Shown here: positions 44,251 to 51,482 of the stretch, piece after piece
Position numbering within the stretch: position 1 is the first letter of the stretch
How the letters are laid out: each line of letters opens with the position of its first letter
DNA from: AM-0621 sp964386705
GTDB taxonomy: Bacteria; Planctomycetota; Planctomycetia; Planctomycetales; Planctomycetaceae
Assembly: GCA_964386705.1 (NCBI GenBank)
Contig: CAYLTY010000008.1
Location: forward strand, 1-64,000
Direction: 5' to 3'
Length of the DNA: 64,000 nucleotides
Notes under the pieces: model-generated
Told to the model about the DNA's origin: nothing
The model's input: the letters and a program-made list of their open reading frames with translations, nothing else
Databases searched by the model: none
Translations under genes and position numbers: made by a program

Positions 44251-47200
44251 TTATTCCTCCATCGCTGGACTGGAGGAAGTGCGAGGCCGCTCTGATGAGC
44301 TGGGCTTCGTGTTGTCGGCGGTGGTCTCCGTGGCTTTGGCGATACGAGAGAAGAACGTGACGCTGCCACCCATGCCTTGAGCTGCTCGACCGCTGAACGT
44401 GCCGACGCTGGTGCCCTTCGTCTTCAGTTCACCGGCCTGAATGCCTGCCTGTTGCAACATCATGGCGATATCAGGCGACAGACCCATCTGGCCGGTGCTT
44501 CGTCGCAGCCCCGCGAGGTTCTGCTCTGAAGCCAGTTTTTGGTTCGCGACCTGCTGGGACTTCGCCCAGTCGTCGTTGACCTTCTTGCGCTCGGCTTCGA
44601 TCTGCTCCGGCGTTTTCTTGTTCTGCTCGTCCTGCAGATCCTGCAACGCCATCAAGCGGTCAAAGGTCGCGTCTTCTTCCGCTTTCTTGACCTGCTCAGC
44701 ATCCGCTGCCCGCTTCTCTTCGCGGTTGGCGTCGAGCTGCTGGATGGTTTCGTTCTTCTCGGCTTCGATGTCGGCCTGCTTCTTGGCTGAGGCCGCGTTG
44801 TTCGCTTCACGCTCTTTCGCTCGCGCAGCCTCCTGGCGTTTCTGATCGGCGTCGATCTCGTTGACGATGTCTTCAGCCGACCCGCCCAGAATCTTGGCCA
44901 TGCCAGGAATCTTCAGCAGCCACTTCGCGATCTGGCTGATGACCTTGCCCCACAGGTCCTTGATCGTCAGCGCGATGTTCGCGGCCTTGGTGCCGACCGT
45001 GTCCCAGGCAGACGCCAGGGACGCTTTCCAGGTGGCCAGGGTGGCTTGCACACCAAACAGCATGTCCGCCCAGGTGATACCCACGGAGCTGGCCGTGGTG
45101 TCTTCACCGAAGTAAGCCATCACGGCTTGCCAGGTGCCCTTGAGCGTGTCGATGCCAAACGTGAAGGCCGCTTTGAAGCCGTCCCAGGTCGCCGACAACA
45201 CACCGACAGTCGCGGTCCAGATATCGGTGAGCGCTGGCATCAACGGTGCCCATTGAGCACTGAAGCCAGTCACGACATCCGCCCAGACCAGCTTGAGTCC
45301 GGCCACACCGGCGCTCAGTGCTCCGGACCAATCACCCGACGCAATGCGTTGCGTGACGGTGTTGATGGCACTGCTGGCATCCGGCCCCAGCATCGACCAG
45401 GTGCGTGACGCACCGCTGGCCAGGCCGGCGAAGGCTTGTTGCCCCACGGACAGCAGCGCACCAAAGTTGGTGGAGAGACCACTCAAGCCACCCGACGCAG
45501 CCACGATGCCCGCAGCTGCCAGAGCGACGCCACCGACCATCAATCCCGCCGGTGAGAACAGCACGCTGCCCAGGCTGAGCACTCGACCCATCAACGGGAC
45601 AACGCCCGTGAGACCCTGAGCCATGCCCTGAATCGCCAGGCGAGGACCTGACCAGGCAACAGCCTTCAAGCCACCGCCCAGCATGTTCGCGGCGCCACCA
45701 GCAATGCCGCGCACGGACATCGTTGGCATTTTGGTGGCGGCCAGCTTCGTGAGTCGCACGCGGCTGTAGTCGGCCTGGACCGAAACAGCAAAGAGCCTGT
45801 TGGCCAGAGCCTGCATCGCGCGAGCTGCCGGGTTCGCTCGACCTGGCAGCTGCGCCATATTCGTGGTGATCAACCCCGTCGAACCGGCGGTGCGTGTCAG
45901 AGCTGTCGCGTAAGTGCCCGCGATCCTGGCACCGAAACCGAACACACCGGAAACGCGACCGGCGGTAGCGCCAGCGGTTCGCAGGCCGATCGCGGTCGCG
46001 ACGCCAGGTGCAGCGCTGCCCGTGGCACTGAGCGGTGCCCAGGCGGCTTTGACGAGTCCCGCAGCAGTGACGAACGGAGAAGCCAGCACGCGACCCGTCC
46101 CGCCAACAGCACGACCAGCGAGCAACGCGTTGGAAGTTCGGGCCGCTCCGTTACCTGGCTTGGCAGTCACTTTTGACGCCGCTGCAGGCGATTTGGCACT
46201 GCCACCTGTGAGCGATTGGATGGCTTGCAGCGTGCGGAGTGTTACCAACAGCGGCGAGAGCATTGCGCCGACGCCGGATCGTGACAGGCCAAGCCCGACC
46301 GCTCCCAACCGTGAGGCAGCTCCCAGAGCCATCAAACCGAAGCTCAAGCTGCTGACTGCGGCGCCGCTGGCCACGATCTGGCGCACCAGGTCGGGATTGG
46401 CTTCGGCGAACCGCGTCATCTGTGAGGCGACGGCGGTCGTATCGCGCAGCAGGCCACGCAACGCGGGGTCAAGGATCTTGCCCACCGTGTTGCCCAGGAC
46501 ACGGGCTTGCGCGGTGGTTTCCCGGAAGGACCCTCCCAGGGAATCCGCCATGCCCTCGGCAGTTCGCGCCGCGATGCCCGTCGCGCCTTCGATCTCGGCG
46601 AGCATGTCTTTGAAGTCGGCACCGCCCTGGCCCAAACCCGTGGCCGCGAAGAGAGCACGCTCGCCAAAGATCTTGTCCAGGATGCCCAGGCGTTTCGCGT
46701 TGGGCATGTTCTTGATGGCGTTGCCGATCTCGACCAGCAGCGACGCGATGGGCTTCATGTTGCCCGCCGTGTCCGTGGCCACCACGCCCGTCAGCGCCGT
46801 CAGCTCTTTGCGGATCTTGGGATCGGCCAGCTTCAAGTACGCATTGCGAAGGGCTGTTCCGCCCTGCTCGCCCTTGATGCCTTGCGAGGCCAGCACGGCC
46901 AGAGCTGCAGCGGTGCGCTCCACGGACTCGCCAACCAGGTTGGCAGCCGGAGCGGCGTACTTCATGCCCTCGGCCAGTTCCACGACCGACGTTGTCGATG
47001 CGTTCGCTGCAGCGACATATGCGTCACCGACGCGACTGAACTGGTCGGTCGGGAGCTTGAACTGTGCCAGTGTGTCGAGACCGATCTGAGTGGCCAGGCC
47101 GGTATCAACTTCCTGACCGGCGGCAGTCTTCAGCGCCAGCACGTCGCGCGTGATGCGGGCGATGGCATCGGCCTTCACGCCACCTTTCGCGAGTTCGATC

Positions 47201-47532
47201 TGAACCTGAATCGTCTCGATGGGCGCGATGCCCAGCTTGGTGCCGAGCGAGTTGGCTTGTTTGACCAGGCGTTCCATCTGCTCAGCGGTGGCTTGCGAGA
47301 CCGTCCGCAGTTCGGCCACGCGATCGCTGAAGGCCGCGTAATCGCGCAGCAGGTAGCCCATCGGGAGCGCACCAGCTGCCGACATGCCGAAGAGCTTCCC
47401 ACCGATCGCGCCGGCCGTACGCGCAAACACACGGAGCCGCTTCTCACCGCGCGACAATCCCTGGTCGAGCATGTCCTTGACGGACAGTTCGACATAGGCG
47501 CGAGCGGCGCGAATGGCTCCGGCTGATGCCAC
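44251..47532 (-). CDS. Tail tape measure protein
   Basis: 1093 residues, GTG start. The TP901-type core (PhageMin_Tail) is at about 80-400, with DYAAFSDRVAELRTVSQATAEQM, LKTAAGQEVDTGLATQIGLDTLAQF, NLVGESVERTAAALAVLASQGIKG and GERALFAATGL. Several hydrophobic helices lie between 520 and 840, and a charged coiled coil (about 900-1040) precedes the C terminus. As tape measures set tail length at about 1.5 angstrom per residue, a tail of roughly 160 nm is expected, which points to a siphovirus. Confidence 0.92.
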   Translation of the reverse strand: MASAGAIRAARAYVELSVKDMLDQGLSRGEKRLRVFARTAGAIGGKLFGMSAAGALPMGYLLRDYAAFSDRVAELRTVSQATAEQMERLVKQANSLGTKLGIAPIETIQVQIELAKGGVKADAIARITRDVLALKTAAGQEVDTGLATQIGLDTLAQFKLPTDQFSRVGDAYVAAANASTTSVVELAEGMKYAAPAANLVGESVERTAAALAVLASQGIKGEQGGTALRNAYLKLADPKIRKELTALTGVVATDTAGNMKPIASLLVEIGNAIKNMPNAKRLGILDKIFGERALFAATGLGQGGADFKDMLAEIEGATGIAARTAEGMADSLGGSFRETTAQARVLGNTVGKILDPALRGLLRDTTAVASQMTRFAEANPDLVRQIVASGAAVSSLSFGLMALGAASRLGAVGLGLSRSGVGAMLSPLLVTLRTLQAIQSLTGGSAKSPAAASKVTAKPGNGAARTSNALLAGRAVGGTGRVLASPFVTAAGLVKAAWAPLSATGSAAPGVATAIGLRTAGATAGRVSGVFGFGARIAGTYATALTRTAGSTGLITTNMAQLPGRANPAARAMQALANRLFAVSVQADYSRVRLTKLAATKMPTMSVRGIAGGAANMLGGGLKAVAWSGPRLAIQGMAQGLTGVVPLMGRVLSLGSVLFSPAGLMVGGVALAAAGIVAASGGLSGLSTNFGALLSVGQQAFAGLASGASRTWSMLGPDASSAINTVTQRIASGDWSGALSAGVAGLKLVWADVVTGFSAQWAPLMPALTDIWTATVGVLSATWDGFKAAFTFGIDTLKGTWQAVMAYFGEDTTASSVGITWADMLFGVQATLATWKASLASAWDTVGTKAANIALTIKDLWGKVISQIAKWLLKIPGMAKILGGSAEDIVNEIDADQKRQEAARAKEREANNAASAKKQADIEAEKNETIQQLDANREEKRAADAEQVKKAEEDATFDRLMALQDLQDEQNKKTPEQIEAERKKVNDDWAKSQQVANQKLASEQNLAGLRRSTGQMGLSPDIAMMLQQAGIQAGELKTKGTSVGTFSGRAAQGMGGSVTFFSRIAKATETTADNTKPSSSERPRTSSSPAMEE

Positions 47533-47535
47533 TGG

Positions 47536-47547
47536 GACTTCCTTGTC
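47536..47547 (-). promoter_or_regulatory. Weak AAGGAA hexaloop hairpin before the tape measure
   Basis: GAC-AAGGAA-GTC, only 3 bp of stem, with the Shine-Dalgarno as hexaloop, a few bases before the GTG start. A weak member of the CsrA-like hairpin set. Confidence 0.35.
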
Positions 47548-47563
47548 TCGGTGTCATGGGCAG

Positions 47564-47596
47564 AGACTTCCGAAGTCTTGAAGACTTCGGAAGTCT
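47564..47596. repeat. 33-bp near-perfect palindrome in the tape-measure leader
   Basis: AGACTTCCGAAGTCTT and AAGACTTCGGAAGTCT are exact inverted repeats with a single base between. Each arm is itself a palindrome (GACTTC-N-GAAGTC). It is the only notable feature between the chaperone stop and the tape-measure start. It may lower read-through or bind a protein. Confidence 0.8.
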
Positions 47597-47608
47597 GTTG
47601 GTGGTCGT

Positions 47609-48064
47609 TCAAAGACGGCCTGGTTTGCGTTTGGCCGTGAGCGCAGCGAGTTCGCTGCAGAACTCTTCAAAGTCATCCGGTGGGGGCGGTGGCGCGGCGT
47701 AGGGATGAACCTGGTGGCGTTTCGCGCCCGTCATGGACATCACGAACGCGGCTGTGTGGTCCCAGCGTTGTCGGTCGGCGGCGGAGTGAAGTCGGCAGAG
47801 TTCAGAAAGGCGGTATCCGTCAGGGTGGACGACGCCGTTGAGGCGTCCGGCGATCCACCAGCAGAGTTCGTCGATGGTTCGACAACGAGGGTCGTTTCCG
47901 TCGTCGTCTTCGTCGTCGAATCCAAGCTCGCGAAGAGCAGCTGCGAGATCCTCTCCGCTTCGCCCCTGACGTCGAAGTTTGCGGACAACATGTTCTCTAA
48001 GTTCTGCGCGACGGCTTTGGCGGTATCCAGGACCGAGATAATCGCCAAGCGTCGCTGCGTCGGG
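47609..48064 (-). CDS. -1 frameshift extension of the tail assembly chaperone (GT-type)
   Basis: Reading frame of 151 codons reached only by a -1 shift at 48064-48070. It opens with a stop a few codons upstream of the slip site and has no ATG or GTG until near its end, so it cannot be started normally. The product contains a folded-looking section CWWIAGRLNGVVHPDGYRLS and QRWDHTAAFVMSMTGAKR, then a Pro run and an acidic helix. It follows the pattern of G-GT chaperones: a longer frameshifted form just before the tape-measure gene. Joined product 254 residues. Confidence 0.75.
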   Translation of the reverse strand, partial: PDAATLGDYLGPGYRQSRRAELREHVVRKLRRQGRSGEDLAAALRELGFDDEDDDGNDPRCRTIDELCWWIAGRLNGVVHPDGYRLSELCRLHSAADRQRWDHTAAFVMSMTGAKRHQVHPYAAPPPPPDDFEEFCSELAALTAKRKPGRL

Positions 48065-48372
48065 AAAAAACTTGCGCCCTCACGGGCCAGGGCGTCAGCG
48101 GCATCATCGAGTGACTCAGCCTTCAGGCGGTCACCGAACTCCACCGGCGTCAGCTTGCGTTCGACGATCTGCGTGGCGCAGGCCACCGTCAGAATCTCAA
48201 TGAGCTTGTCTTCGTCACCGAGAACCTGCTCCATGTTCTTGAGCTGGTTCTCGGCATCGACTTCATAGATGCAGAGCAGGTCAATGCCCGTGCGGGCTTT
48301 GATGGTGCGCAATGACGAGCGGACAAGTTCGATGTCCCACTGCTCGCCTTTGAAGTCCTTGAAACTGTGCAT
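47740..48372 (-). CDS. Tail assembly chaperone (G-type, zero frame)
   Basis: 210 residues if translated without frameshift. The first 103 (LRTIKARTGIDLLCIYEV, ACATQIVERKLTPVEFGDRL) are likely the true domain. After the slip site the zero frame turns into low-complexity Ser/Thr sequence (STTKTTTETTLV), typical of a non-selected frame, although it stays open for another 107 codons. GGGAGG precedes the start in a hairpin loop. Position before the tape measure is diagnostic. Confidence 0.75.
   Translation of the reverse strand: MHSFKDFKGEQWDIELVRSSLRTIKARTGIDLLCIYEVDAENQLKNMEQVLGDEDKLIEILTVACATQIVERKLTPVEFGDRLKAESLDDAADALAREGASFFPTQRRLAIISVLDTAKAVAQNLENMLSANFDVRGEAERISQLLFASLDSTTKTTTETTLVVEPSTNSAGGSPDASTASSTLTDTAFLNSADFTPPPTDNAGTTQPRS
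48064..48070 (-). other. -1 programmed frameshift site TTTTTTC
   Basis: On the minus strand the heptamer T TTT TTC is in phase with the zero frame (AGT TTT TTC). Slipping one base back gives CCC GAC GCA..., the frame that continues to 47609. The heptamer is one of the accepted X XXY YYZ sites. An upstream in-frame stop in the -1 frame lies five codons before it. Confidence 0.75.
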
Positions 48373-48373
48373 G

Positions 48374-48389
48374 ACGCCCTCCCTGGCGT
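48374..48389 (-). promoter_or_regulatory. GGGAG-loop hairpin at the chaperone start
   Basis: ACGCC-AGGGAG-GGCGT: 5-bp stem whose hexaloop contains GGGAG and the Shine-Dalgarno, one base before the ATG. It has a GGA in the loop, as CsrA needs. Confidence 0.55.
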
Positions 48390-48413
48390 GATGAACCCGA
48401 TGGCGAGATCTCG

Positions 48414-48433
48414 CGCCGTCATTTCTGACGGCG
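48414..48433. repeat. Intergenic copy of the dispersed palindrome
   Basis: CGCCGTCA-TTTC-TGACGGCG, a perfect 8-bp stem with tetraloop, next to a second palindrome GCGAGATCTCGC (48403-48414). Located in the gap between the chaperone and the preceding gene. Confidence 0.7.
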
Positions 48434-48471
48434 TGCGATCGCTGAAGTGTGAAAGTCCGGACCTGCGCTGC

Positions 48472-48870
48472 TTACTCGGCGGCAAGCGGATCGGGCTGGT
48501 TTGCTGGCACCGTTGGCGTTTCCGCCTGTGAGTCATCGATGGTCGCCGCCGGGGATCCAGTAGCCGGAACTGACGCCGATGCCGGCGTCGCGGCCGTGGA
48601 CGTCACTTCTGACGTCGGCAGCTGGGACTGTGAAACGGCCGGCGGATTTACCGGGGCTGGCACTGGCTCTGCATTGAAGAACTCCAACGCTGCCAGGAGC
48701 ACGCGAGGCCGGAGCTGCACCAGCTTGCAATCACTGGCGACGGCGGCATCGTGCAGCAGCTTGGCTGGTGCTTCGGTGCGACCTTTCGTCGCGGCAATCA
48801 GGCGGTCGCGACCGACGTTGACGAAGGTCTGCGTGGAATTGGCCAGCGTATCGAACGATGGTTGAGACAT
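48472..48870 (-). CDS. Hypothetical late protein with Ala/Pro/Ser-rich tail
   Basis: 132 residues between the tail tube and chaperone genes. Residues 1-70 are folded-looking (TFVNVGRDRLIAATKGRTEA; RVLLAALEFFNAEP) and the remainder is a low-complexity linker that includes one copy of the dispersed palindrome. The Shine-Dalgarno GGAG is in a small stem GGAG-TTT-CTCC. No family recognised. Confidence 0.5.
   Translation of the reverse strand: MSQPSFDTLANSTQTFVNVGRDRLIAATKGRTEAPAKLLHDAAVASDCKLVQLRPRVLLAALEFFNAEPVPAPVNPPAVSQSQLPTSEVTSTAATPASASVPATGSPAATIDDSQAETPTVPANQPDPLAAE
48599..48616. repeat. Dispersed palindrome inside the linker-coding region
   Basis: GACGTCA-CTTC-TGACGTC, a perfect 7-bp stem with a 4-base loop. 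Confidence 0.7.
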
Positions 48871-48944
48871 GGAGAAACTCCGAAAGGGGCGGGCCGGAGC
48901 CCGCCCTGGTGAAGCGAAAGGAAGTGTGAATTGCCGGCGTTCGT

Positions 48945-49403
48945 TTAGCTGACGACTTCGATGATCGGCTCGTAGCTCTCGATGCCGGTGACGGTGGCTT
49001 CGAAGGTGTGCTTCGCGACGTCGTCTTCTGGCTCGTCGCTTTCCTGCTTCGTGATCGAGTACACGGCCTGCGTGAACTTCGTGCCGTCGACGGTGATGTC
49101 ACCGTTCGCGTAAGCCAGGATCAGCGGAGTCTTGTTTTCAGCCGCCGCGATAAAGGCTTCGAGGTCCGTGTCACCGGTGATATCCGCGAACTCGATCGTC
49201 AGACCGAGCTTCGTTTTGCCGGGCACCGCGCCGATGTATGCGGACTTGCGGAGCATGTACTCCTTCGCACCGGAGTCGCGGCTGATCTTGTTGCTGGACA
49301 GCGAGTCGACCAGGTTCCACACGACGCTGGCATAATCCTGCGACGTTGAGCGATAGAGGAACTTCTGATCGCCACGTTTGACTTTGATACTGACGTCAGG
49401 CAT
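48945..49403 (-). CDS. Major tail (tube) protein
   Basis: 152 residues. The mixed beta pattern (VSIKVKRGDQKFLYRS; KTKLGLTIEFADITGDTDL; AFIAAAENKTPLILAYANGD; AKHTFEATVTGIESYEPI) and its place between connectors and tape measure fit a siphovirus tube protein. The Shine-Dalgarno AAGGA is the loop of a short 3-bp stem. No direct family recognition. Confidence 0.6.
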   Translation of the reverse strand: MPDVSIKVKRGDQKFLYRSTSQDYASVVWNLVDSLSSNKISRDSGAKEYMLRKSAYIGAVPGKTKLGLTIEFADITGDTDLEAFIAAAENKTPLILAYANGDITVDGTKFTQAVYSITKQESDEPEDDVAKHTFEATVTGIESYEPIIEVVS

Positions 49404-49406
49404 CGC

Positions 49407-49416
49407 GCATCCTTGC
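49407..49416 (-). promoter_or_regulatory. Short AGGA hairpin before the tail tube gene
   Basis: GCA-AGGA-TGC, 3-bp stem, four bases before the ATG at 49403. A weak member of the set. Confidence 0.4.
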
Positions 49417-49458
49417 TTGATGGACGGTGGGCAGGTGAAGAGCCACGCCAGGCATGGC

Positions 49459-49989
49459 TCACAGGAGCTGCATCAGCTCCGGCAGATCGGCCAGGGCCGA
49501 TTCAAATGCCGGATGCGTTGACGGCCTGGGTGCGACATGGACCTTTTGCCCAAAGTCGGGGCCGTAACTCAGTCGGGTGTCACCGCCGTACTCCAGCACG
49601 CTGGGTGCTTCGGGCATCGCGGTGTCAGCGACTGCAGGACCTGCAACCATGCTGTCGTGCTGCAAGTCGGCTGCGAACTCGATGCCGCGTTTAAGTACGC
49701 CAGTGACGTCGCTCGGAGCCGTGCCTGGCTTCGAGCTAACGAAGGGCCGCTTCGGAGCGGGTCGCCCTTCCTGTTTTGCGATGCGTTGCCGACGTTTGAA
49801 GTCGGCACGCTCTTCAGGCGTCATCTCACCGAGAGACTTCCGCCGTGGTTTCCGAATCGACCGGCGGGCACGCGTCCGCGTGTATGCGCCGATCTTGCTC
49901 AGGGCTTTGGCCTTCAAGGGACCGAAGTGCCGCACAACCTCTTTGCGATCGAAGTAGAGGTTCGTGCGGAACTTGATCAGTGAAGTCAT
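49459..49989 (-). CDS. Putative head-tail connector / tail completion protein (gp10-like)
   Basis: 176 residues. Very basic N-terminal half (TRTRARRSIRKPRRKSL), then KPGTAPSDVTGVLKRGIEFA and the C-terminal RPSTHPAFESALADLPELM resemble HK97 gp10-type tail completion proteins. Overlaps the upstream gene by 4 bp. Place between the tail terminator and tail tube supports the assignment. Confidence 0.55.
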   Translation of the reverse strand: MTSLIKFRTNLYFDRKEVVRHFGPLKAKALSKIGAYTRTRARRSIRKPRRKSLGEMTPEERADFKRRQRIAKQEGRPAPKRPFVSSKPGTAPSDVTGVLKRGIEFAADLQHDSMVAGPAVADTAMPEAPSVLEYGGDTRLSYGPDFGQKVHVAPRPSTHPAFESALADLPELMQLL

Positions 49990-50468
49990 GTGCCAGCCTT
50001 AAGCCCGATCTTGAATTCGAACTTCCTCAAACCGACCCAGGTGTTGGCCAGTTTGAGGTGACGGAACGAGTACCGGGGCGAGACTTTGGCCGCTCCCTGG
50101 TACTCCGCACCGCAGGGCAGCTCGACGTCCTCAATGAAGGTTTCGATGGACTCCATCAAACCCGCCAGCGCGTCGAGCGTGGTGTTGTTCATGTCGGCGG
50201 GGTCGATCTTCGATTCGACCGCCACCGCGATGTTGTACGAGTTCAATTTGGCGGCCCGGTTCAACGGGCTTACGTCCCCGTCCAGGCCAGCCATCACCGT
50301 GATGTGAATTCCCGCGGGCAGATTCTTCAGTTCTGTCCGGGGCAGGTAAGCGCGTTCGATGGAAGCGATGACCACCGCAAACGGTCGCTCTTCGAGCTGA
50401 TCGGCTGCCACCAGGGCGTCTTTCAGCTCTTCGGCGGTGACAACGGCGGGATCTTGGTGGCGTTCCAT
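49986..50468 (-). CDS. Putative tail terminator protein
   Basis: 160 residues. The run VVIASIERAYLPRTELKNLP, IHITVMAGLDGDV, YNIAVAVESKIDP and LMESIETFIEDVEL, with alternating strands and helices, has the form of minor-tail or terminator proteins that close the tail tube. ATGA overlap with the gp10-like gene and a 1-bp overlap with the gene before it. Confidence 0.5.
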   Translation of the reverse strand: MERHQDPAVVTAEELKDALVAADQLEERPFAVVIASIERAYLPRTELKNLPAGIHITVMAGLDGDVSPLNRAAKLNSYNIAVAVESKIDPADMNNTTLDALAGLMESIETFIEDVELPCGAEYQGAAKVSPRYSFRHLKLANTWVGLRKFEFKIGLKAGT

Positions 50469-50863
50469 CAGTTGCCTACCTGCTTGGAGTGAACGCGGAA
50501 CTCTGCGTCAGCAGAGTCGCGGTAGTAAAAGCATTCTTCGTTGATACCCAGCGGCAGCACTTCGTGCCGTCGTCCCTGGGCATCAATGATCTGATGACCG
50601 CTGGCCGGTTCCTGGAGCACTGGCTCATCGTCATCGGTCGCGACGTAGTAGTCGCCGACCGCAATCAGCCAGTCACATCCGTCGGTCACCAGCTGCACGG
50701 GCGGAAGCCCGGTCGAGCCCTCGGCCTGCACCCGCACCATGCACTTGGTTCGCTGAGCGAGCACATCGGCTCGCTCAACACCGTTGATGACCAGCGTCAC
50801 ACGTTGACCACGCAACGTGCGGTTGAGCTGAATGAGTTGCCTTGCGCCATCGAGCAGGGACAC
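50468..50863 (-). CDS. Putative head-tail stopper/adaptor
   Basis: 131 residues, GTG start with AGGAG seven bases upstream. Beta-rich (QRVTLVINGVERADV; YYVATDDDEPVLQEP; EVLPLGINEECFYYRD). No family recognised; position after the capsid genes and before the tail terminator points to a connector role. Confidence 0.45.
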   Translation of the reverse strand: MSLLDGARQLIQLNRTLRGQRVTLVINGVERADVLAQRTKCMVRVQAEGSTGLPPVQLVTDGCDWLIAVGDYYVATDDDEPVLQEPASGHQIIDAQGRRHEVLPLGINEECFYYRDSADAEFRVHSKQVGN

Positions 50864-50871
50864 GGCAACTC

Positions 50872-51408
50872 CTAGAACACCAGCGAGACGGTCATGCTCT
50901 TGTCAGACGCATCGCCGGTGTGGTTGTTGGTGGCTTTGACGCGAATGTAGCTCTTCACGGTGGAAGGGATGGCAAAGCGGTACTCAGCAGCAGCAGCGCC
51001 TGCACCGCTTGCCCCTGTTTGTACGATGACAGCACCGGCCAGGAGCGTTTCGGTGCCGAACCCAGCCGCGTCATCGTGATAGATGTCGTAGGTCATGGTC
51101 TTGGTGTCGGCGAGATCGCCAACAACCAGGGCAGGGGCCTGGATGAGCAGCTCGCACTGCACGGTGAAGGTGTCTCGATCACCGTTGTTGAGTTTGATCC
51201 CGTCAGTGGCGGTAGTCGCCGCGCCATTGGGCAATGCTTTGGTCACCTGGAGACCGGCGTCAAAAATGTTATGTCCCCGAGGATATGCCATCGCCATGCA
51301 GCCGCTGCCGCCGAAGAGCAATTCCAAAGGTAAATCGATGCCGAGCATCTGCAACGCGATACAGAACAGAGCGGCGATGCCGCACAGCATGAGCAATCGG
51401 TTTTTCAC
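50872..51408 (-). CDS. Capsid cement protein (Bbp16-like) with hydrophobic N terminus
   Basis: 178 residues from a GTG at 51408 that has AAGGA seven bases upstream. Residues about 38-178 (MAYPRGHNIFDAGLQVTKAL ... GIKLNNGDRDTFTVQ ... YRFAIPSTVKSYIRVKAT) resemble the Bbp16-type decoration protein that follows the capsid gene in BPP-1-like phages. The first 35 residues form a hydrophobic segment (LLMLCGIAALFCIALQMLGI), unexpected in a capsid protein. An internal ATG at 51291 would give a normal decoration protein but lacks a Shine-Dalgarno. Confidence 0.6.
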   Translation of the reverse strand: MKNRLLMLCGIAALFCIALQMLGIDLPLELLFGGSGCMAMAYPRGHNIFDAGLQVTKALPNGAATTATDGIKLNNGDRDTFTVQCELLIQAPALVVGDLADTKTMTYDIYHDDAAGFGTETLLAGAVIVQTGASGAGAAAAEYRFAIPSTVKSYIRVKATNNHTGDASDKSMTVSLVF

Positions 51409-51410
51409 GG

Positions 51411-51422
51411 GGCGTCCTTGCC
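51411..51422 (-). promoter_or_regulatory. AAGGAC hexaloop hairpin before the cement gene
   Basis: GGC-AAGGAC-GCC, 3-bp GC stem with the Shine-Dalgarno as hexaloop, just before the GTG at 51408. Confidence 0.45.
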
Positions 51423-51444
51423 TGAATGAGTGAGCGAGACAGAA

Positions 51445-51468
51445 GGCGGACAAGATTGTCCGCCCTAC
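51445..51468. repeat. REP-like element in the late operon
   Basis: GCGGACA-AGAT-TGTCCGC (51446-51463) followed by CCTAC. It shares the GGACA-AGAT-TGTCC core and the CCTAC border with the host repeat at 7065-7088. It sits between the capsid and cement genes. Confidence 0.75.
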
Positions 51469-51482
51469 GGTTGGGTTGCTGG

